Below, one piece after another: positions 1-10,464 of a stretch of 23,216 nucleotides of DNA. The DNA comes from Didymodactylos carnosus (taxonomy: Eukaryota; Rotifera; Eurotatoria; Philodinida; Philodinidae). The notes under the pieces are model-generated. The model had not been told where the DNA came from and did no database searches. It saw only the letters and a program-made list of their open reading frames with translations. The DNA is taken from NCBI GenBank assembly GCA_905250885.1, contig CAJNOQ010002662.1, positions 1 to 23,216 of the forward strand. Reading direction: 5' to 3'. Position 1 is the first letter of the stretch. Each line of letters starts with the position of its first letter. The translations under genes and the position numbers were made by a program.

Positions 1-92
1 CTTTCTTTTGACGAAAGGATGAAGTCTCTATCTGTCATGGAAGCCGAGATATTGCAAAATAAAAAAAGGTCTTAAACTTTTGAACAGCACTG
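1..92. mobile_element. Terminal part of a Tc1/mariner-like DNA transposon, cut by the window edge
   Basis: Read on the minus strand, the segment starts CAGTGCTGTTCAAAAGTTTA directly inside a TA dinucleotide (93-94) and continues into an A/T run and then ATATCTCGGCTTCCATGACA. CAGTG-type ends followed by TTCAAAAGTTT and flanked by TA resemble inverted-repeat ends of Tc1/mariner elements, which duplicate TA on insertion. Only one end is in the window; the other end and any transposase would lie to the left. No matching second end was found in the window. The assignment rests on the look of the terminus alone. Confidence 0.45.
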
Positions 93-94
93 TA

Positions 95-1512
95 TATATA
101 AAAATTAAACCGGTCCTGAAAGGGTTAACTTCATGTCCATTGTGCAGACCATCCATCCAGCTATTTTTTAAATATGTGAACGAATACACATATGATATTC
201 GCCATTCAAAACTCGGGACAAAGCACTGTAACGATTTTGTCGTAAACTAGAATGGCTAGTGTAAAATTTTAAACAGGAGTAGCGAGCTCTGAGACCGAAT
301 TAGTAAATGCCCCCTTTTGAGACTTTGTGGCTAATCCAGTCATTAACCAGAAGGCTCGAAAGGTGTTTTGTATGTTTGAGACTTGTAGTTTTTTCAAAGA
401 AAAACGGATAATTAATCTGAGTCATACTGGCATTTATAAAGCAGAGTGTTTGCATATCGTGTGATTCACTTTATGACCATGCTCTATATGTGTTCAACGA
501 ATAGGCTTTTGGATTGCTTCTATAGTACATATCAAAATCCTTAGCCAAAATTGTCATGCTATGCTTTGACTTTAGCGTTTCGTTAGATCCAACAAGTTTT
601 TGCTCAAGAAAACCTACTAATCGTGCATCATTCGATACAGTTTCTTGTGCTAATTCTGAATAAAATCATTATTGAATAAGAACATTTCTGAGCCGAGATA
701 AATGGAAAATACCTTGACAACCTATGTTTTTGGAAAATCTACCGTACGCTTCAGGAGAGTTTATGCATTCATTCATCATAGATGCAAGGCATACCTTCTG
801 TAAAAGTTTCGACGAGTTTTGAATTGGGCTGTGGAGAGCGCACCCGTTTTACTGAAAATAGGTGTTCGAAAAACCACTTACGAAAAACTTTTTTTTGACC
901 AACAAACTTCATCCCAGATTAAGAATTTTGTTTACTTATATATACTAAAGGATGCGGAGATTCAGAATTTTCAATGCATTTGCTTACCAGATTGTGCCGA
1001 TGACGTTCATTTCAGGGTAATTTTTGAGTAGTTGATTTTCCCATCCTATATCATTTTTGTAACAAAATTTTTTGTGCCATCAGATAAAGCATTACTTGAA
1101 GTATATCTAGCACTATCTGAATCGTTGAAAAGTCGATTTTCATTTTTTCACCTAATGTTCGCCTGGATGCACACTGTGGGGGGGAGGGGGGATCGCCTTG
1201 ATAAGACTCATGTCATTAGTATTGATATGAATGGATTGATATGAATTAGAAACATTAGGACTTCATTTTGAGAAAGCTACCAGTCAAGCGATATATTTAG
1301 TTCAACTCTACTTCTTTCTATGAGATCCATATAAAAATCAATACGGTAGAATATGATTTCAAATAATATTAATATAAGACAACTGCAATATTAAGTGATG
1401 GAGCAAACATCATTTCGAATAGTCTAAATATACATTATTCTTTTTTTTAAAAAATCAAGGAAAGAAAAATCAACATTACAAGTTTAAGAATAACAAGAAA
1501 AGATCGTCAGAT
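95..1512. other. Unassigned region left of ZNF622
   Basis: No gene is supported here. The plus strand has a frame open from about 804 to 1244 except for one TAG at 1029-1031 (roughly 145 codons). It includes a short acidic stretch and a long hydrophobic one, but I recognise no domain, and the only splice pair near the stop (donor about 1018, acceptor about 1080) does not keep the frame. It may be a decayed gene or chance. A run of 7 G, one A and 6 G at 1178-1191 is striking in AT-rich DNA. The segment just below 1513 should hold the ZNF622 3' UTR, but no perfect AATAAA is visible there. Confidence 0.4.
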
Positions 1513-3051
1513 TTAAAAGTTCACTTGTTCTCGAAAATGATGTTGAAGCATATTGTTATTAACACCCAGTTTCATATGTTTTTTAGATTTCCACTGTTGC
1601 ATATATCTTAAATCACGTATTTTACGTTGAAATACTTCACCTAAATGAAATCAAAACCATGTAAACAGCATATTCATATATCAAATTTAATCAGAATAAT
1701 AAATACATTAAAAAGATCGTAGGAGAAAAAATTCTCCATTGCTATCAGTTTCTTACCTGTCGCTCCATGACCATGCCATCCCAAGGCTCGATATTTTGCT
1801 TTTACTCTATCGATTAAATTAACAGATTTTTCATTGTTTCTAGTTCCAAAACTTTGACGGTAATATCTCATCAAAGTCCTATGACCAAGTTTTTTACCTA
1901 TAAATTCAGAGATAAAATTAATCACTAAGGGAGAAGAAAATTTTACTCAGTTACCTGAAGGTAGTTCAAGTTCATATCCATCCGTATCAAGTGTGTCCAA
2001 ATCAACATTTTGTTCTTCGTCTTTACCTTCTTGTTGTTCATGATCTGGATAGCTTGTACTAGAAAAAAAAAGTACAATATTATAAGCGAAGCAAATAGTG
2101 ATGTCATTTCCTTACGTATAATCATAGTAATCAACATATTCAAAAACATCATCTGGATTATCATCAAAGCGTATTTTACAATGTCCTTTATCAATCATAT
2201 GTCGCTGTACAGCTAAAACATTTCTATACTGTTTTTTGTTACACCATAAACAAACATGATAACCTCCAACTTTTTCATCCAAATGTTCCACAAGACTTCG
2301 AACATCTTTTAAATAATCAATATCTGGTAAAAAAAATGTATGGTCGTTGGCCATATGGCTAAGATTTTCATCAAGATTAGATGATTGATATGAACAAAAT
2401 AAACACTCTTCTACACGAAGAGCAGTGCCCAATTTTTCCATTGTATCTAATAATGAAGAGGTTTTTGAATGAGTAAACTTTTTATTTCGAAGAACAAATA
2501 CCTATAACACTGTTATCTTCATCATCCATATCGTCCCATTCCTCATCATTTCCAGTAATTTCCACAGTATTCACTATCTCTGGCACGATTTTTGGTAGTT
2601 GTGGCTTGATGGAGTCAGTCTTCAAAACAAAAAACGAAGAATCGTATATTGAGATTGTATAGACGTATCAAAAATCTAACGTTACATTTTCTGAAGCATG
2701 TTTGACGGTTTCAACGTGTTTCCGAGACTTTAAATGATTCAATAAACCGTTTTCAGATGTAAATTGTTTTCCACATTGTGAGCAGAACAAAGATGTTTCT
2801 TCTGGACTCTAAAATTCATTTTAAATGATTTATTAAAATGAAGAATCTCTGACATCACCTACCTGATCAGTATTTTCTAACTTTTGAATGGCAATAACTT
2901 TTTCTTGGAAGTCTTCCGCAGTAATTGGTCCTAAATCGGCTACCTTACGCTTTAAATTATATCGGTGCCAATCAGTTTTGTAATGAGCACGTTGAGTATC
3001 ACCATCAGCAAAAGCAACATGACAAGTAATACATGTGAATGAAGTTGACAT
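1513..3051 (-). CDS. ZNF622: ZNF622/REI1-type cytoplasmic 60S ribosome biogenesis zinc-finger protein, 7 exons
   Basis: Exons on the minus strand: 3051-2863, 2808-2686, 2619-2502, 2446-2116, 2058-1955, 1897-1757 and 1640-1513. All introns are GT-AG, phases 0, 0, 1, 2, 1, 1 are consistent, and the product is 377 aa, close to yeast Rei1 and shorter than vertebrate ZNF622. Four zinc fingers are visible: C7/C10/H23/H29, C72/C75/H88/H94, C158/C161/H174/H179 and C209/C212/H226/H232. The start MSTSFTCITCHVAF is typical of the family. An acidic linker (residues about 127-142) lies between fingers 2 and 3. The basic C-terminal part (LGHRTLMRYYRQSFG, then KAKYRALGWHGHGATG) is the conserved ribosome-binding region. 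The family acts in late cytoplasmic 60S maturation, recycling the export factors Arx1 and Tif6; the Rei1 tail is known to enter the peptide exit tunnel. The ATG follows an acceptor-like TTTTAG by 10 nt, so a 5' UTR intron or trans-spliced leader is likely. It is divergent from MRPL42. Identity is secure; exon edges are by eye. Confidence 0.93.
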
Positions 3052-3070
3052 ATTGTTTACTCTAAAATAA
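3052..3070 (-). promoter_or_regulatory. Splice-acceptor-like site just upstream of the ZNF622 ATG
   Basis: On the minus strand a T-rich tract ending in TATTTTATTTTAG is followed by AGTAAACAAT and the ATG. No upstream coding exon is needed, so this is either the acceptor of a 5' UTR intron or a trans-splice acceptor for a spliced leader. MRPL42 and MCFD2 show the same arrangement. Confidence 0.5.
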
Positions 3071-5360
3071 AATAATGGAATCAATTTGCACCCTAACTTA
3101 GAATTAAATCTACAATACAAACTAAAAAATGTTGCTCAAGAATAACGAAAGCTCTAAACTGATATTTGGAGGCTTAAAAATTAAGTAAGAGCCACTTCAA
3201 CCATTTCTGTATTATTATTACTATTATTCATGAAAAGTGAGAGTCATCAAAGGTCCCTGACCTGTAATAACAATGACTCAAGTCGATAAAAGAGTAACGA
3301 CATTTACACAAAAGAAAACTAGAGTAATGGACAGAGACAGATCAAGTAAATAAATTTCAAATAATCGAATATAAAATAGCAGCTCCAAATCAACATAGCA
3401 AATTCGGATAATCTGAATGGAACGAACTAGGGGAGAAAATTTGAAATTCAAAGTGCTGTAGTGATGAATAAACAAGTGGCTGAATCTTGTGGTTTATGAT
3501 TGCCTTACGCTTCCAGTTATTGAGATCGTGACAGGAAAAGAAATGTATTCTCAAACATTTATGCTTGGAGTTTAAAATTTATGAAAAAGCTCTGAAAAGT
3601 ATTTTATCCTTATAAAAAATCAAAATTGATTGAATATTTTCTTTTCTCTCATTTTTGAAATTGGCGACTCGCTCATTATATTATCTCCAAAAGTTCATAT
3701 TTTTGACAACTAGCCTAGTAGCACGAAAAATAACTAGTGTCATTTGGTTATTTCCCGCTAGCCGTCAAAGATAGCCGTAAGGAGCCACTTTCTACGTGAA
3801 AAGACATAGAAAGTGACTCCTGACGGCTAGCACGAAACAACTGTTCCATTTATAAGAACTGGTCTATCCTCTATCGGAAGATAGCGATTCGTCGATAACA
3901 TGACCTAATCATACTCTGTAACAGATCCTCTCTACAAATTCTATCCCATTGGATGATCATACACAAATGAGTTTATTGTTTTTTTTCTCACATTTTTAGC
4001 CGCTAACTCATGTGAAGATGCATTTGTACAGAAAGTACTCTAAGAGTGAAGGGAGACCACTTTTGCTATATCTTATTTTTGAAAATTTTTCAGAAGACGT
4101 CTCATCCTCAGAAATGTTTGCTCTATACATCTGAGTTGATTTGAAAAAGTTTCATACCGAATCCTAATACGTAGTTTCAGTGTTGAAAACACGATTTGAG
4201 TGGTTCCTTTTGAAATTTTATCTGCATCTGCTGGATAGGAAATTCTACTAGGCAAATCTCTTGTTTAGATTTATTCTACCTAGCTTGATTATTGAAAGTG
4301 CGCTATAATTTTTTTTTAGTATTGTGTAGAAAATGAAAGAAGCAATATCAAGATATACAGTTCAGATTGAAACAAAAATGCTTTGGCATACCATGCATAC
4401 TCACGATCGTTGTTGATCGATGAGAATCAATAATGCTCAATTCATCAACTGTCGAATCATTTCTGTATACAGAATTGTGATTAGAGTATTCAGTTCAACA
4501 TTTGTACTTTAGTTCGTTCTGTGTTGAATTAAAAAACAATTTTTTATTATCGTTTAGATTCGGGGATGCATTTGAACAACTTTTTGTCAATAATAACAAC
4601 ATTTTCAGTCAATATTGATTTTTGTTATTGTGATGTGATGGGTTCATAATGGGTTACAGCTGCAGGGATATCGTAGTCATGGTATTTTAGTCGCTTTACT
4701 GAAAGAACAAATCTTTTAGAATTATTTAAAATCTAAATTACTGCTGTGTTTTTAGCGATTATTTTCTCTCTCTGACATTGTGTGTGTGCGCCTTGATTTT
4801 GAGAAAAGACAAATAATACTTATATTTATGGTTTTCTTTTTTCTAATCTGATTTTTGCCATCTACGTTTATTTTTCCAATACTAAGTCAGGAATTAAGTA
4901 AATACAACATTTGTTTATTTGCAATTGGAAAGTTTCACTAGAATTCTGCCTTCTTTATAGTCATTAATTTTGTTCTGTTCTTAACTAAAATATAAGAATG
5001 TTCTAATGTAGAGTATAGGAAGAATGAATACGAATACGTACAATGATACTATACGTGATCAGATGCCAACACGTCTGTCCTTTTAGATTACAATGTATGG
5101 TGTGAAAGTAGAGCTCTATCTTAAAAATAATCAAGATCGAGAAATTCTTAAAAATTCTCGATTATAAATACTATCTTTATACTCTTAATATGAAATTGAA
5201 CTGTTGGAATGTACTACTGAAGATTTTAAATTATTTTTAGAAGGTGATTCTGTCTCACAATAAAATTCATCAGTAATAGGACTAGAGGTGTTGAAACAAA
5301 TAACAAATAAGACAATTTTAATCAAAGATTTTCTTCGATTAATGTGAAAAATATTTAATA
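3071..5360. other. Intergenic region between divergent ZNF622 and MRPL42
   Basis: This shared upstream region of two divergent genes should hold both promoters. No exon is convincing: short open frames on the minus strand at 3278-3475, 4073-4255 and 5185-5388 have no recognisable domain. The main structure is the inverted repeat at 3757-3831. A small hairpin (arms ATCGAGAA and TTCTCGAT) lies near 5136-5162. T-rich tracts and a short TG run (about 4780-4790) are also present. Confidence 0.5.
3757..3831. repeat. Imperfect hairpin / inverted repeat
   Basis: Outer arms GCTAGCCGTCA (3757-3767) and TGACGGCTAGC (3821-3831) pair perfectly over 11 bp. Inner arms 3781-3797 and 3804-3820 pair over 17 bp with two mismatches, around a 6-nt loop. 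The left arm carries 13 extra bases (3768-3780) that look like a duplicated copy of its own TAGCCGT motif. The region is more GC-rich than its surroundings. It could be a small MITE remnant, a cruciform or a structured RNA. No target-site duplication is clear. Confidence 0.6.
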
Positions 5361-5382
5361 CCCTATCTATTTTAGATTTGTC
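5358..5382 (+). promoter_or_regulatory. Splice-acceptor-like site just upstream of the MRPL42 ATG
   Basis: The tract CCCTATCTATTTTAG is followed by ATTTGTC and the ATG, only 7 nt away. There is no sign of an upstream coding exon. It is either a 5' UTR intron end or a spliced-leader acceptor. Confidence 0.5.
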
Positions 5383-5942
5383 ATGCAACGACTATCTATT
5401 CTAAGCAGACGACTAAAGTCATTGATAAATGTTACCCAATGTTCGATATCTAATCAACATCAAACCAATATTACTTTAGCAAATCCTTGTGTTGCAATGT
5501 CACCTGACGGTAGTCATATTGTTTGCTATCATCCAGAAAAATTACATCCATACGAATTTACAAAGCCAATTGATCGTAATGATCCAAGTATGGCACAGGT
5601 TTGTATAAGTTTTTTGTTTTAATAGCAGCATATTTTGTTTTCTAACAACAAATAAATCAATAATTTTAGAATGATTCTATATTCAATATGCAAGTTCAAA
5701 CCGATTATAATAATCGTTATTATAAAAAAAAATTAACGAAAAAAGATTTTCGACTTGAAACAGAAAAACTTGCAAAAATGTTTAATGAACATTATGCGAC
5801 ATTTCGATTAACGTATGTAACATCTATTTTTTATCAATTGATTACGATAAATATTAGTTTTGTTGTATTTAGACCTCGAAAAGATAAAATCAAAAACTGT
5901 TCACAATTTCCAACTCCACCACCTGATCGTGCTGGCATCTAG
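5383..5942 (+). CDS. MRPL42: Mitochondrial large ribosomal subunit protein mL42, 3 exons
   Basis: Exons: 5383-5598, 5670-5812 and 5873-5942, with GT-AG introns of 71 and 60 bp in phases 0 and 2. The product is 142 aa, the length I recall for human MRPL42. The N-terminus (MQRLSILSRRLKSLINVTQC) has several Arg/Lys and no acidic residues, as expected for a mitochondrial import signal. The family core is clear: AMSPDGSHIVCYHPEKLHPY followed by EFTKPIDRNDP matches the 'DG.TIVCYHP...PYEHTKPI.RPDP' pattern of mL42. The C-terminus ends in a proline-rich TPPPDR, again as in the family. The protein is a metazoan-type structural component of the mitochondrial 39S subunit. The ATG is the first after an acceptor-like TTTTAG. 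Upstream and on the opposite strand is ZNF622; downstream and convergent is the homeobox pair. Confidence 0.92.
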
Positions 5943-6975
5943 TAGAAACTTATTTAAATGTTTTTGTTATTTGTATTTATATTTAGTAGTTTATTTTTAA
6001 AAATAATTATTATTCTTTAATGTGTTTTGTTAAAACATCGACAAGAAAACTGGAATGATGTCTTATTTTCTGTATACTGAAACAATAAGATGTAAAGATT
6101 AGAGTCAATAGAACAACAAAAGTGTAAAACAATAGAAAATGAATCTTATTTTCTTAATGATATACGATTCTGGAGGAGATAATATATACGGATCGTCTCG
6201 AAAATACCCTCATAAAATTATAATTCGATAGAAATCATATTTGAACAATTTTAGAATATTTTCTTAAAAATTATCGGCATGAGAACAAGAACAATCGACA
6301 TTTTTTTTACTTTCACTTTTGAGCTAGTAATGGGCTCTAAATTGATAGACACTGAACAATCTCAGTTTTATAGTCTCAATCTTTTCTCCAATTTGTCTTT
6401 GAGATAGACAAGGCAAATTTATTTATACTTTCATATAAAAAAAAAACGGTCTTTTATTCTATACAACTGTGTAAAATAAAAGTGGAGTTAGAGTTGAGTT
6501 TTTCTATCGTATCTAATTTAATAGCGTAACTAATTCTGATTTCATTCTTTTACAATTTTTTTTTCTTTTCTTCTGTCTATATGAATTATACTTGTTACCA
6601 CAAAATAAGAATTCATTTGGGATCTGCGAAGTGTTAAACTATGTGTGGTATATTTTATAACGATTTTTTATTTCTTCAGAAAAGTGTTATAGATACGCAT
6701 TGTTGAGTGAACTAAGTGCGTTTTCTTCTATTTTTACAAAGACAACATAGTACATAATCATAAAAATCGATATTTTCTTCCTTCATTGTTTCAATGAACT
6801 GTTGCTGTATTTGATATGTTGTATCAAGTAGTTTTATAAGAATGAACATCACAGATTTATTAATGAAGGTTAAAATACCAATTAATACATTTTTCTTCGA
6901 CATCTTCGACATCAAATCAGGCTACCATTTTATTCTTGTTGCTACCATGGAGCATTGTAATATAGAAAATATTGA
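5943..6975. other. Intergenic region between convergent MRPL42 and homeobox copy A
   Basis: This is very AT-rich DNA that should hold the 3' UTRs of both convergent genes. T- and A-runs are frequent (for example 6438-6447 and 6553-6562). Apart from one small minus-strand frame (6712-6912, listed separately) nothing coding stands out. Confidence 0.5.
6712..6912 (-). CDS. Small open frame, 66 aa, possible microprotein in the 3' region of homeobox copy A
   Basis: This open frame starts 63 nt after the stop codon of homeobox copy A on the same strand. It begins MSKMSKKNVLIGILTF, has one hydrophobic segment (residues about 8-27, a possible membrane helix) and ends in a basic Cys-containing tail, CCLCKNRRKRT. 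I recognise no family. Frames of this length occur by chance here, so it may be only 3' UTR. Its position and single helix make it worth a transcript check. Confidence 0.15.
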   Translation of the reverse strand: MSKMSKKNVLIGILTFINKSVMFILIKLLDTTYQIQQQFIETMKEENIDFYDYVLCCLCKNRRKRT

Positions 6976-8860
6976 CTAAATATTGTTGTTGTTATTATAA
7001 TGATGCATCAAGACAGAAGAAAAATTATCCATACGCATATTTTTATTATACCAAAGTTCATCGACTAATAAATTGTGATTGTCCTAAAATACAGCAAAGA
7101 CATATTAAGTTTTTATGATTCATAAAAATTGTTCAATCTCAAAAACATTGAATCTACTTACATGACGTGGATGAAATTCTGATACAACAGTACCGGCGGA
7201 TGAAAATGATGGATATGATGTATTCATTATTTGTGATGATCTTCCATTAACCATACTGAATACATCATTAAAAGAATTTGTAAAATTTTTCATTGAGTTT
7301 GATGATAATTCTCGTGTAAATGGTGTATGTGCTTGTTTTTCTTGTTTTCTATGTTTGGCACGACGATTTTGGAACCAAACCTAAAATGTAATTGTAATGT
7401 TATCATAAAACAAAAGAAATACATGTATTACATTACATTATGCTCATTGGAGCAAAAGAAAACGAAATCAATGTTAACACTTTAGATGACATGTGGAAAT
7501 ACTTAAGAATACATTTTTATTATAGACCTCCTGTTAAGCTGAAATGACACCCATACCATACTTCCATATGTTCAAGTTTTTCCTTTCTTTCTCTCTCTCT
7601 CTCTCTCTGTCTTTGGCTATATGTCCATTAATTTTTTTTTGGAATAACGAACAAGTGGAATTGATATAGACCATTTGTTCATTTATAAACTTCTTGTGAC
7701 AAAAAAAAAAAATAGCGGCACTTTTTATTGGGAGTGAGAATTCGAGTTAGAGAATGTAATAAGAAAAAAACAGAGTAGAAGAATACTGATTGATGTCATG
7801 TTCATGTTTCATTTCTAAAGTGTGAACAAAATCTGTTAGAATATTACACACATGATGTTTCCATGTTTTAGACGGTTAAATGATTTTCTTAATTGATTAG
7901 TCATGAATATTATAGAGCACATAAGATAGATGCATGTCAAACCGGGCGTAAAATCGAAAATCAAATTACATAGATCGCCAAATGTCCCATTTTGGGAATT
8001 ACCGTAAAGTTTTAAACTATTAATTAATGATATTACTAGTAAAAATGAATAAATATAACCGATAGAAGGATACGAAAGTTCTATAACTCAACTTTAATTC
8101 AAGTTTAGAAACGAAATCCAAGCAAAGTAGTTAGTGGAAACATTGAAGTTTGTATCCTTCAAATTATTATTCAAACAAACAGTAAAGAGGTGGTTGTCAA
8201 AAGAAAAGGGACATGTTAAATTTTCAAAAGTTTTCATTAAGTTTTCTGTGCAAGCACACATTACTTTTACGTTAGAGATAAAATCTATATTATTTGGACT
8301 GTAGAAATGTTTTTGTTGTCTTGAACTATAGTTTCGAAATATTTGTTCAAGTAAAAATAAAGACACTTTTAGCAAGTCACTTCGAGTAAAAATCTCGATC
8401 AACTGAGCAGTAGAAGTTATAAAGAAAATAAAAATGTTAGCTCTCACTTGAATTCTAGCTTCATTCAATTTTGTTACTCTGGCCAATTCTTCTCGACAAT
8501 AGATATCGGGATAGTGACTTTTGGCAAATGCGGCTTCTAGTTCAGCTAATTGTTCTTGTGTGAATGTTGTTCGATGTCGTCGACGCGCTACTGACGTTGG
8601 AAATTGTAATCGTCCATTATAAACATTTGAATGTTGTGATTCACATTGCATGGAATTTTGAACGAGATTAATGGGTGGTTGTTTGAGTTTTTTAAATGCA
8701 CCATTGTTTACTGAAATAGGAAAATAACTCGAATTATAATTTGAGCTTTAATCATAATTTATCTCCGGAAACTACTGTTTGGTAGTTACTTGGACAATAA
8801 ACATAGAAGATGTTGTGCGAGTTGTTGCTTACATAAAGACGTGCTATAATTGTCTAACAT
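6976..8860 (-). CDS. Paired-class homeobox gene, Prop1/UNC-42-like, copy A (shortened N-terminus)
   Basis: Exons on the minus strand: 8860-8833, 8710-8448, 7380-7162 and 7083-6976, giving 205 aa. Introns of 122, 1067 and 78 bp have phases 1, 0, 0, the same as copy B. The homeodomain spans residues about 52-111, begins [19 protein letters not shown] and has WFQNRR with Gln at position 50. RRHRTTF plus [14 protein letters not shown] points to the Prop1/UNC-42 group, DNA-binding factors of neural and neuroendocrine differentiation. The homeodomain is split between Q46 and V47, a common paired-like intron site. The last exon shares DN...WYNK and a Met/His/Tyr end with copy B. The first coding exon is only 28 bp (MLDNYSTSL); its end matches the end of the 385-bp exon 1 of copy B (FSTS), and an in-frame stop lies 18 nt upstream of the ATG. 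Copy A thus lacks the long N-terminus, or borrows exon 1 of copy B. Exons 2-4 are firm; exon 1 is tentative. Confidence 0.8.
7589..7608. repeat. (CT)n microsatellite in the homeodomain intron of copy A
   Basis: A run of about ten CT dinucleotides after a T/C-rich lead. On the transcribed minus strand it reads as (AG)n. Similar CT/AG tracts occur around both homeobox copies at about 9024-9050, 10211-10226 and 13650-13677. Confidence 0.8.
8025..8035. promoter_or_regulatory. TAAT-N3-ATTA palindrome (P3-type paired homeodomain dimer site)
   Basis: TAATGATATTA lies in the long homeodomain intron of copy A. Paired-class homeodomains bind palindromic TAAT-N3-ATTA (P3) sites as cooperative dimers. 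Such a site is expected roughly once every few kb in DNA this AT-rich, so chance is a real alternative. Confidence 0.25.
8271..8585 (-). repeat. Near-identical 315-bp block, copy A (gene-conversion tract)
   Basis: Aligned without gaps to 12545-12859 (offset 4274), the block differs at one position only: T at 8284 against C at 12558. It covers the exon coding homeodomain residues 1-46 and 177 bp of the following intron. Both flanks diverge at once. At the right edge the sequences part 5 bp after position 8580, at the codons just before the homeodomain. Confidence 0.93.
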
Positions 8861-9021
8861 GAATATAAAAATCGTCTAATTGCTTGCTTCTTTCACAGTT
8901 AAAAACGTGGATTTTATAAACGAGAAATAATAATCATAACTAGTAAATCCACATTATATCGGATAGTTTCGGTATTCGTCTAAATCGATAGGATTAGTTG
9001 GCTGGTTTAGATTTGTATGAA

Positions 9022-9068
9022 TAAAAAGAGAAAGAGAGAGAGAGAGAGAAAAAGAGAGTGAGATAGAG
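9022..9068. repeat. (AG)n-rich low-complexity tract
   Basis: The segment is made of AGAG repeats broken by short A runs, ending with AGAGAGTGAGATAGAG. It lies upstream of copy A and is one of four AG/CT tracts around the homeobox pair. Confidence 0.8.
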
Positions 9069-10298
9069 AAATGAGAACGAACAAAAAAGAAAAAAAAATG
9101 ATAATGACTCGATTCCGCTCTTCAAATTAGACGAACGATAGATATAAGAAAATGAGAACGGAAAATGTTTTACGACCAATGACAAATTAAGTGAAGCGTT
9201 TAGAGCGGAATGTTTGATGTTTGATTATTGTTCGTAGAGAAAACATAATTGTCACCAACATTTGATTATTTCCTAAAAGAATTTAACTTTATATGATCTG
9301 TATATTGTAGCAGAAACATAAGATAGATTTACAAAGTTTTTTTAAAAGAGGTCATCTTACTAAGAAATAATGAAACAAATTAAAACTTGATTATAATAAA
9401 ATGCATATTAAATGAATGAATCAGTCATTACTTAAAGAACAAATGACATAAGTTCGTCTGGTTTGTTCGAATAAAATAGTTAACGTGAGAAAAATTTTTT
9501 TGTGTAACTTGTAAGAATTTAAGGAGGTAAGATAAGCCGTAGCTTTATCGATAGTTGATAAACTATAATTTTACAGGATAGATATTTTTGGTCTGAGATT
9601 AATTGTAGTTCTATTCGTATTTTTCAAAAGGCAAACTGACCGAATTTTAAGGTCTTAAATTATACAATTCGACATCTTCATTCATACTACGTAAAGAAAA
9701 AGAAATGCCTATATATATATCTGAGAAACAATATATTAGTTATTAAACGTTTTGCTTGTCTTGTCTCAACAGTATGACTATACTTATCGAAAAACTATCT
9801 TTTCTACTTTTTGTCTCAGCCTTTATGCTTCTCTCGTTGAACAAAAGAAAAATTTGTTGATTTTTTTTACTCTTTTTTTTCATATTTTATGAAATGATCG
9901 AAATCGAATTTGGACAATTTAATTACGACAACATGCGTGAAGTACAAAAAAAGACGAAAAAAAAAAAATTAAACACATTGAAAAAAATATGATTGAAAAA
10001 TTCTATCTTTTATTTTATCTGTTCTTGAGACAATAAAAACGAAATTCAAGTTATATCTTCCTGGATAGTAATTTCTGTTTTACATAAAATCATTCTCATA
10101 GTCATTAGAAGAGCAAAACTGTGTTATTTGATTTAAGGTAACTATAAGAATTGAATTGAACAAATGATTGAATGTTGCTTATAGGTTTTGAAAACAATAC
10201 ATCAAAAATAACAGAGAGAGAGAGAGATGATTTAATCAAATGAGAGAGGTATTCGGTTGTTCTTCGTTTCGGATACACTCCTTTTATTGATTTTGCAG

Positions 10299-10304
10299 TT
10301 TATT
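10299..10304 (-). terminator. Candidate polyadenylation signal for homeobox copy B
   Basis: AATAAA on the minus strand, about 160 nt past the copy B stop codon at 10465-10467. A second AATAAA lies at 10283-10288. No transcript evidence is available. Confidence 0.35.
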
Positions 10305-10464
10305 ATTGTTTTTTATAGCAAAAACAGATTATATATATCAACATTCACTGTATGAATAGAAAAATCTGAACAAACAAGAACACAATATACGTTTATGGTT
10401 AGTAAATTTGAGCACATTGTTCGTCTTTCTCCACTTGTGTATGACATTCGGCAAATTATTCTTT

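Larger units (their letters stand above)
8861..10464. other. Spacer between the two homeobox copies
   Basis: This holds the presumed 5' flank of copy A and the 3' flank of copy B. Minus-strand AATAAA motifs lie at 10283-10288 and 10299-10304, about 160-180 nt after the copy B stop, and are candidate polyadenylation signals. AG-rich tracts lie at about 9024-9068 and 10211-10226. A search for an equivalent of the long exon 1 of copy B found nothing; the minus-strand frame at 8994-9185 is a low-complexity Ser/Phe/Leu product of the AG repeat. Confidence 0.5.

Noticed and set aside
819..1244. Two consecutive plus-strand frames in the same register separated by one TAG
   Set aside because: Considered as an exon pair or a gene with a stop; the donor and acceptor near the stop do not keep the frame and no family is recognisable. 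Described only in the region entry.
3278..5388. Three short minus-strand frames between ZNF622 and MRPL42
   Set aside because: Short, hydrophobic or basic without motifs, and no splice sites in phase; typical of chance frames.
5690..5942. Separate gene starting at the internal Met in the second and third exons of MRPL42
   Set aside because: Reading through the intron gives a non-family segment; splicing 5812 to 5873 restores the mL42 C-terminus and the usual length.
8994..9185. Minus-strand frame rich in Ser, Phe and Leu
   Set aside because: Low-complexity translation of the AG/CT tract; no domain and no similarity to exon 1 of copy B, for which I searched here.
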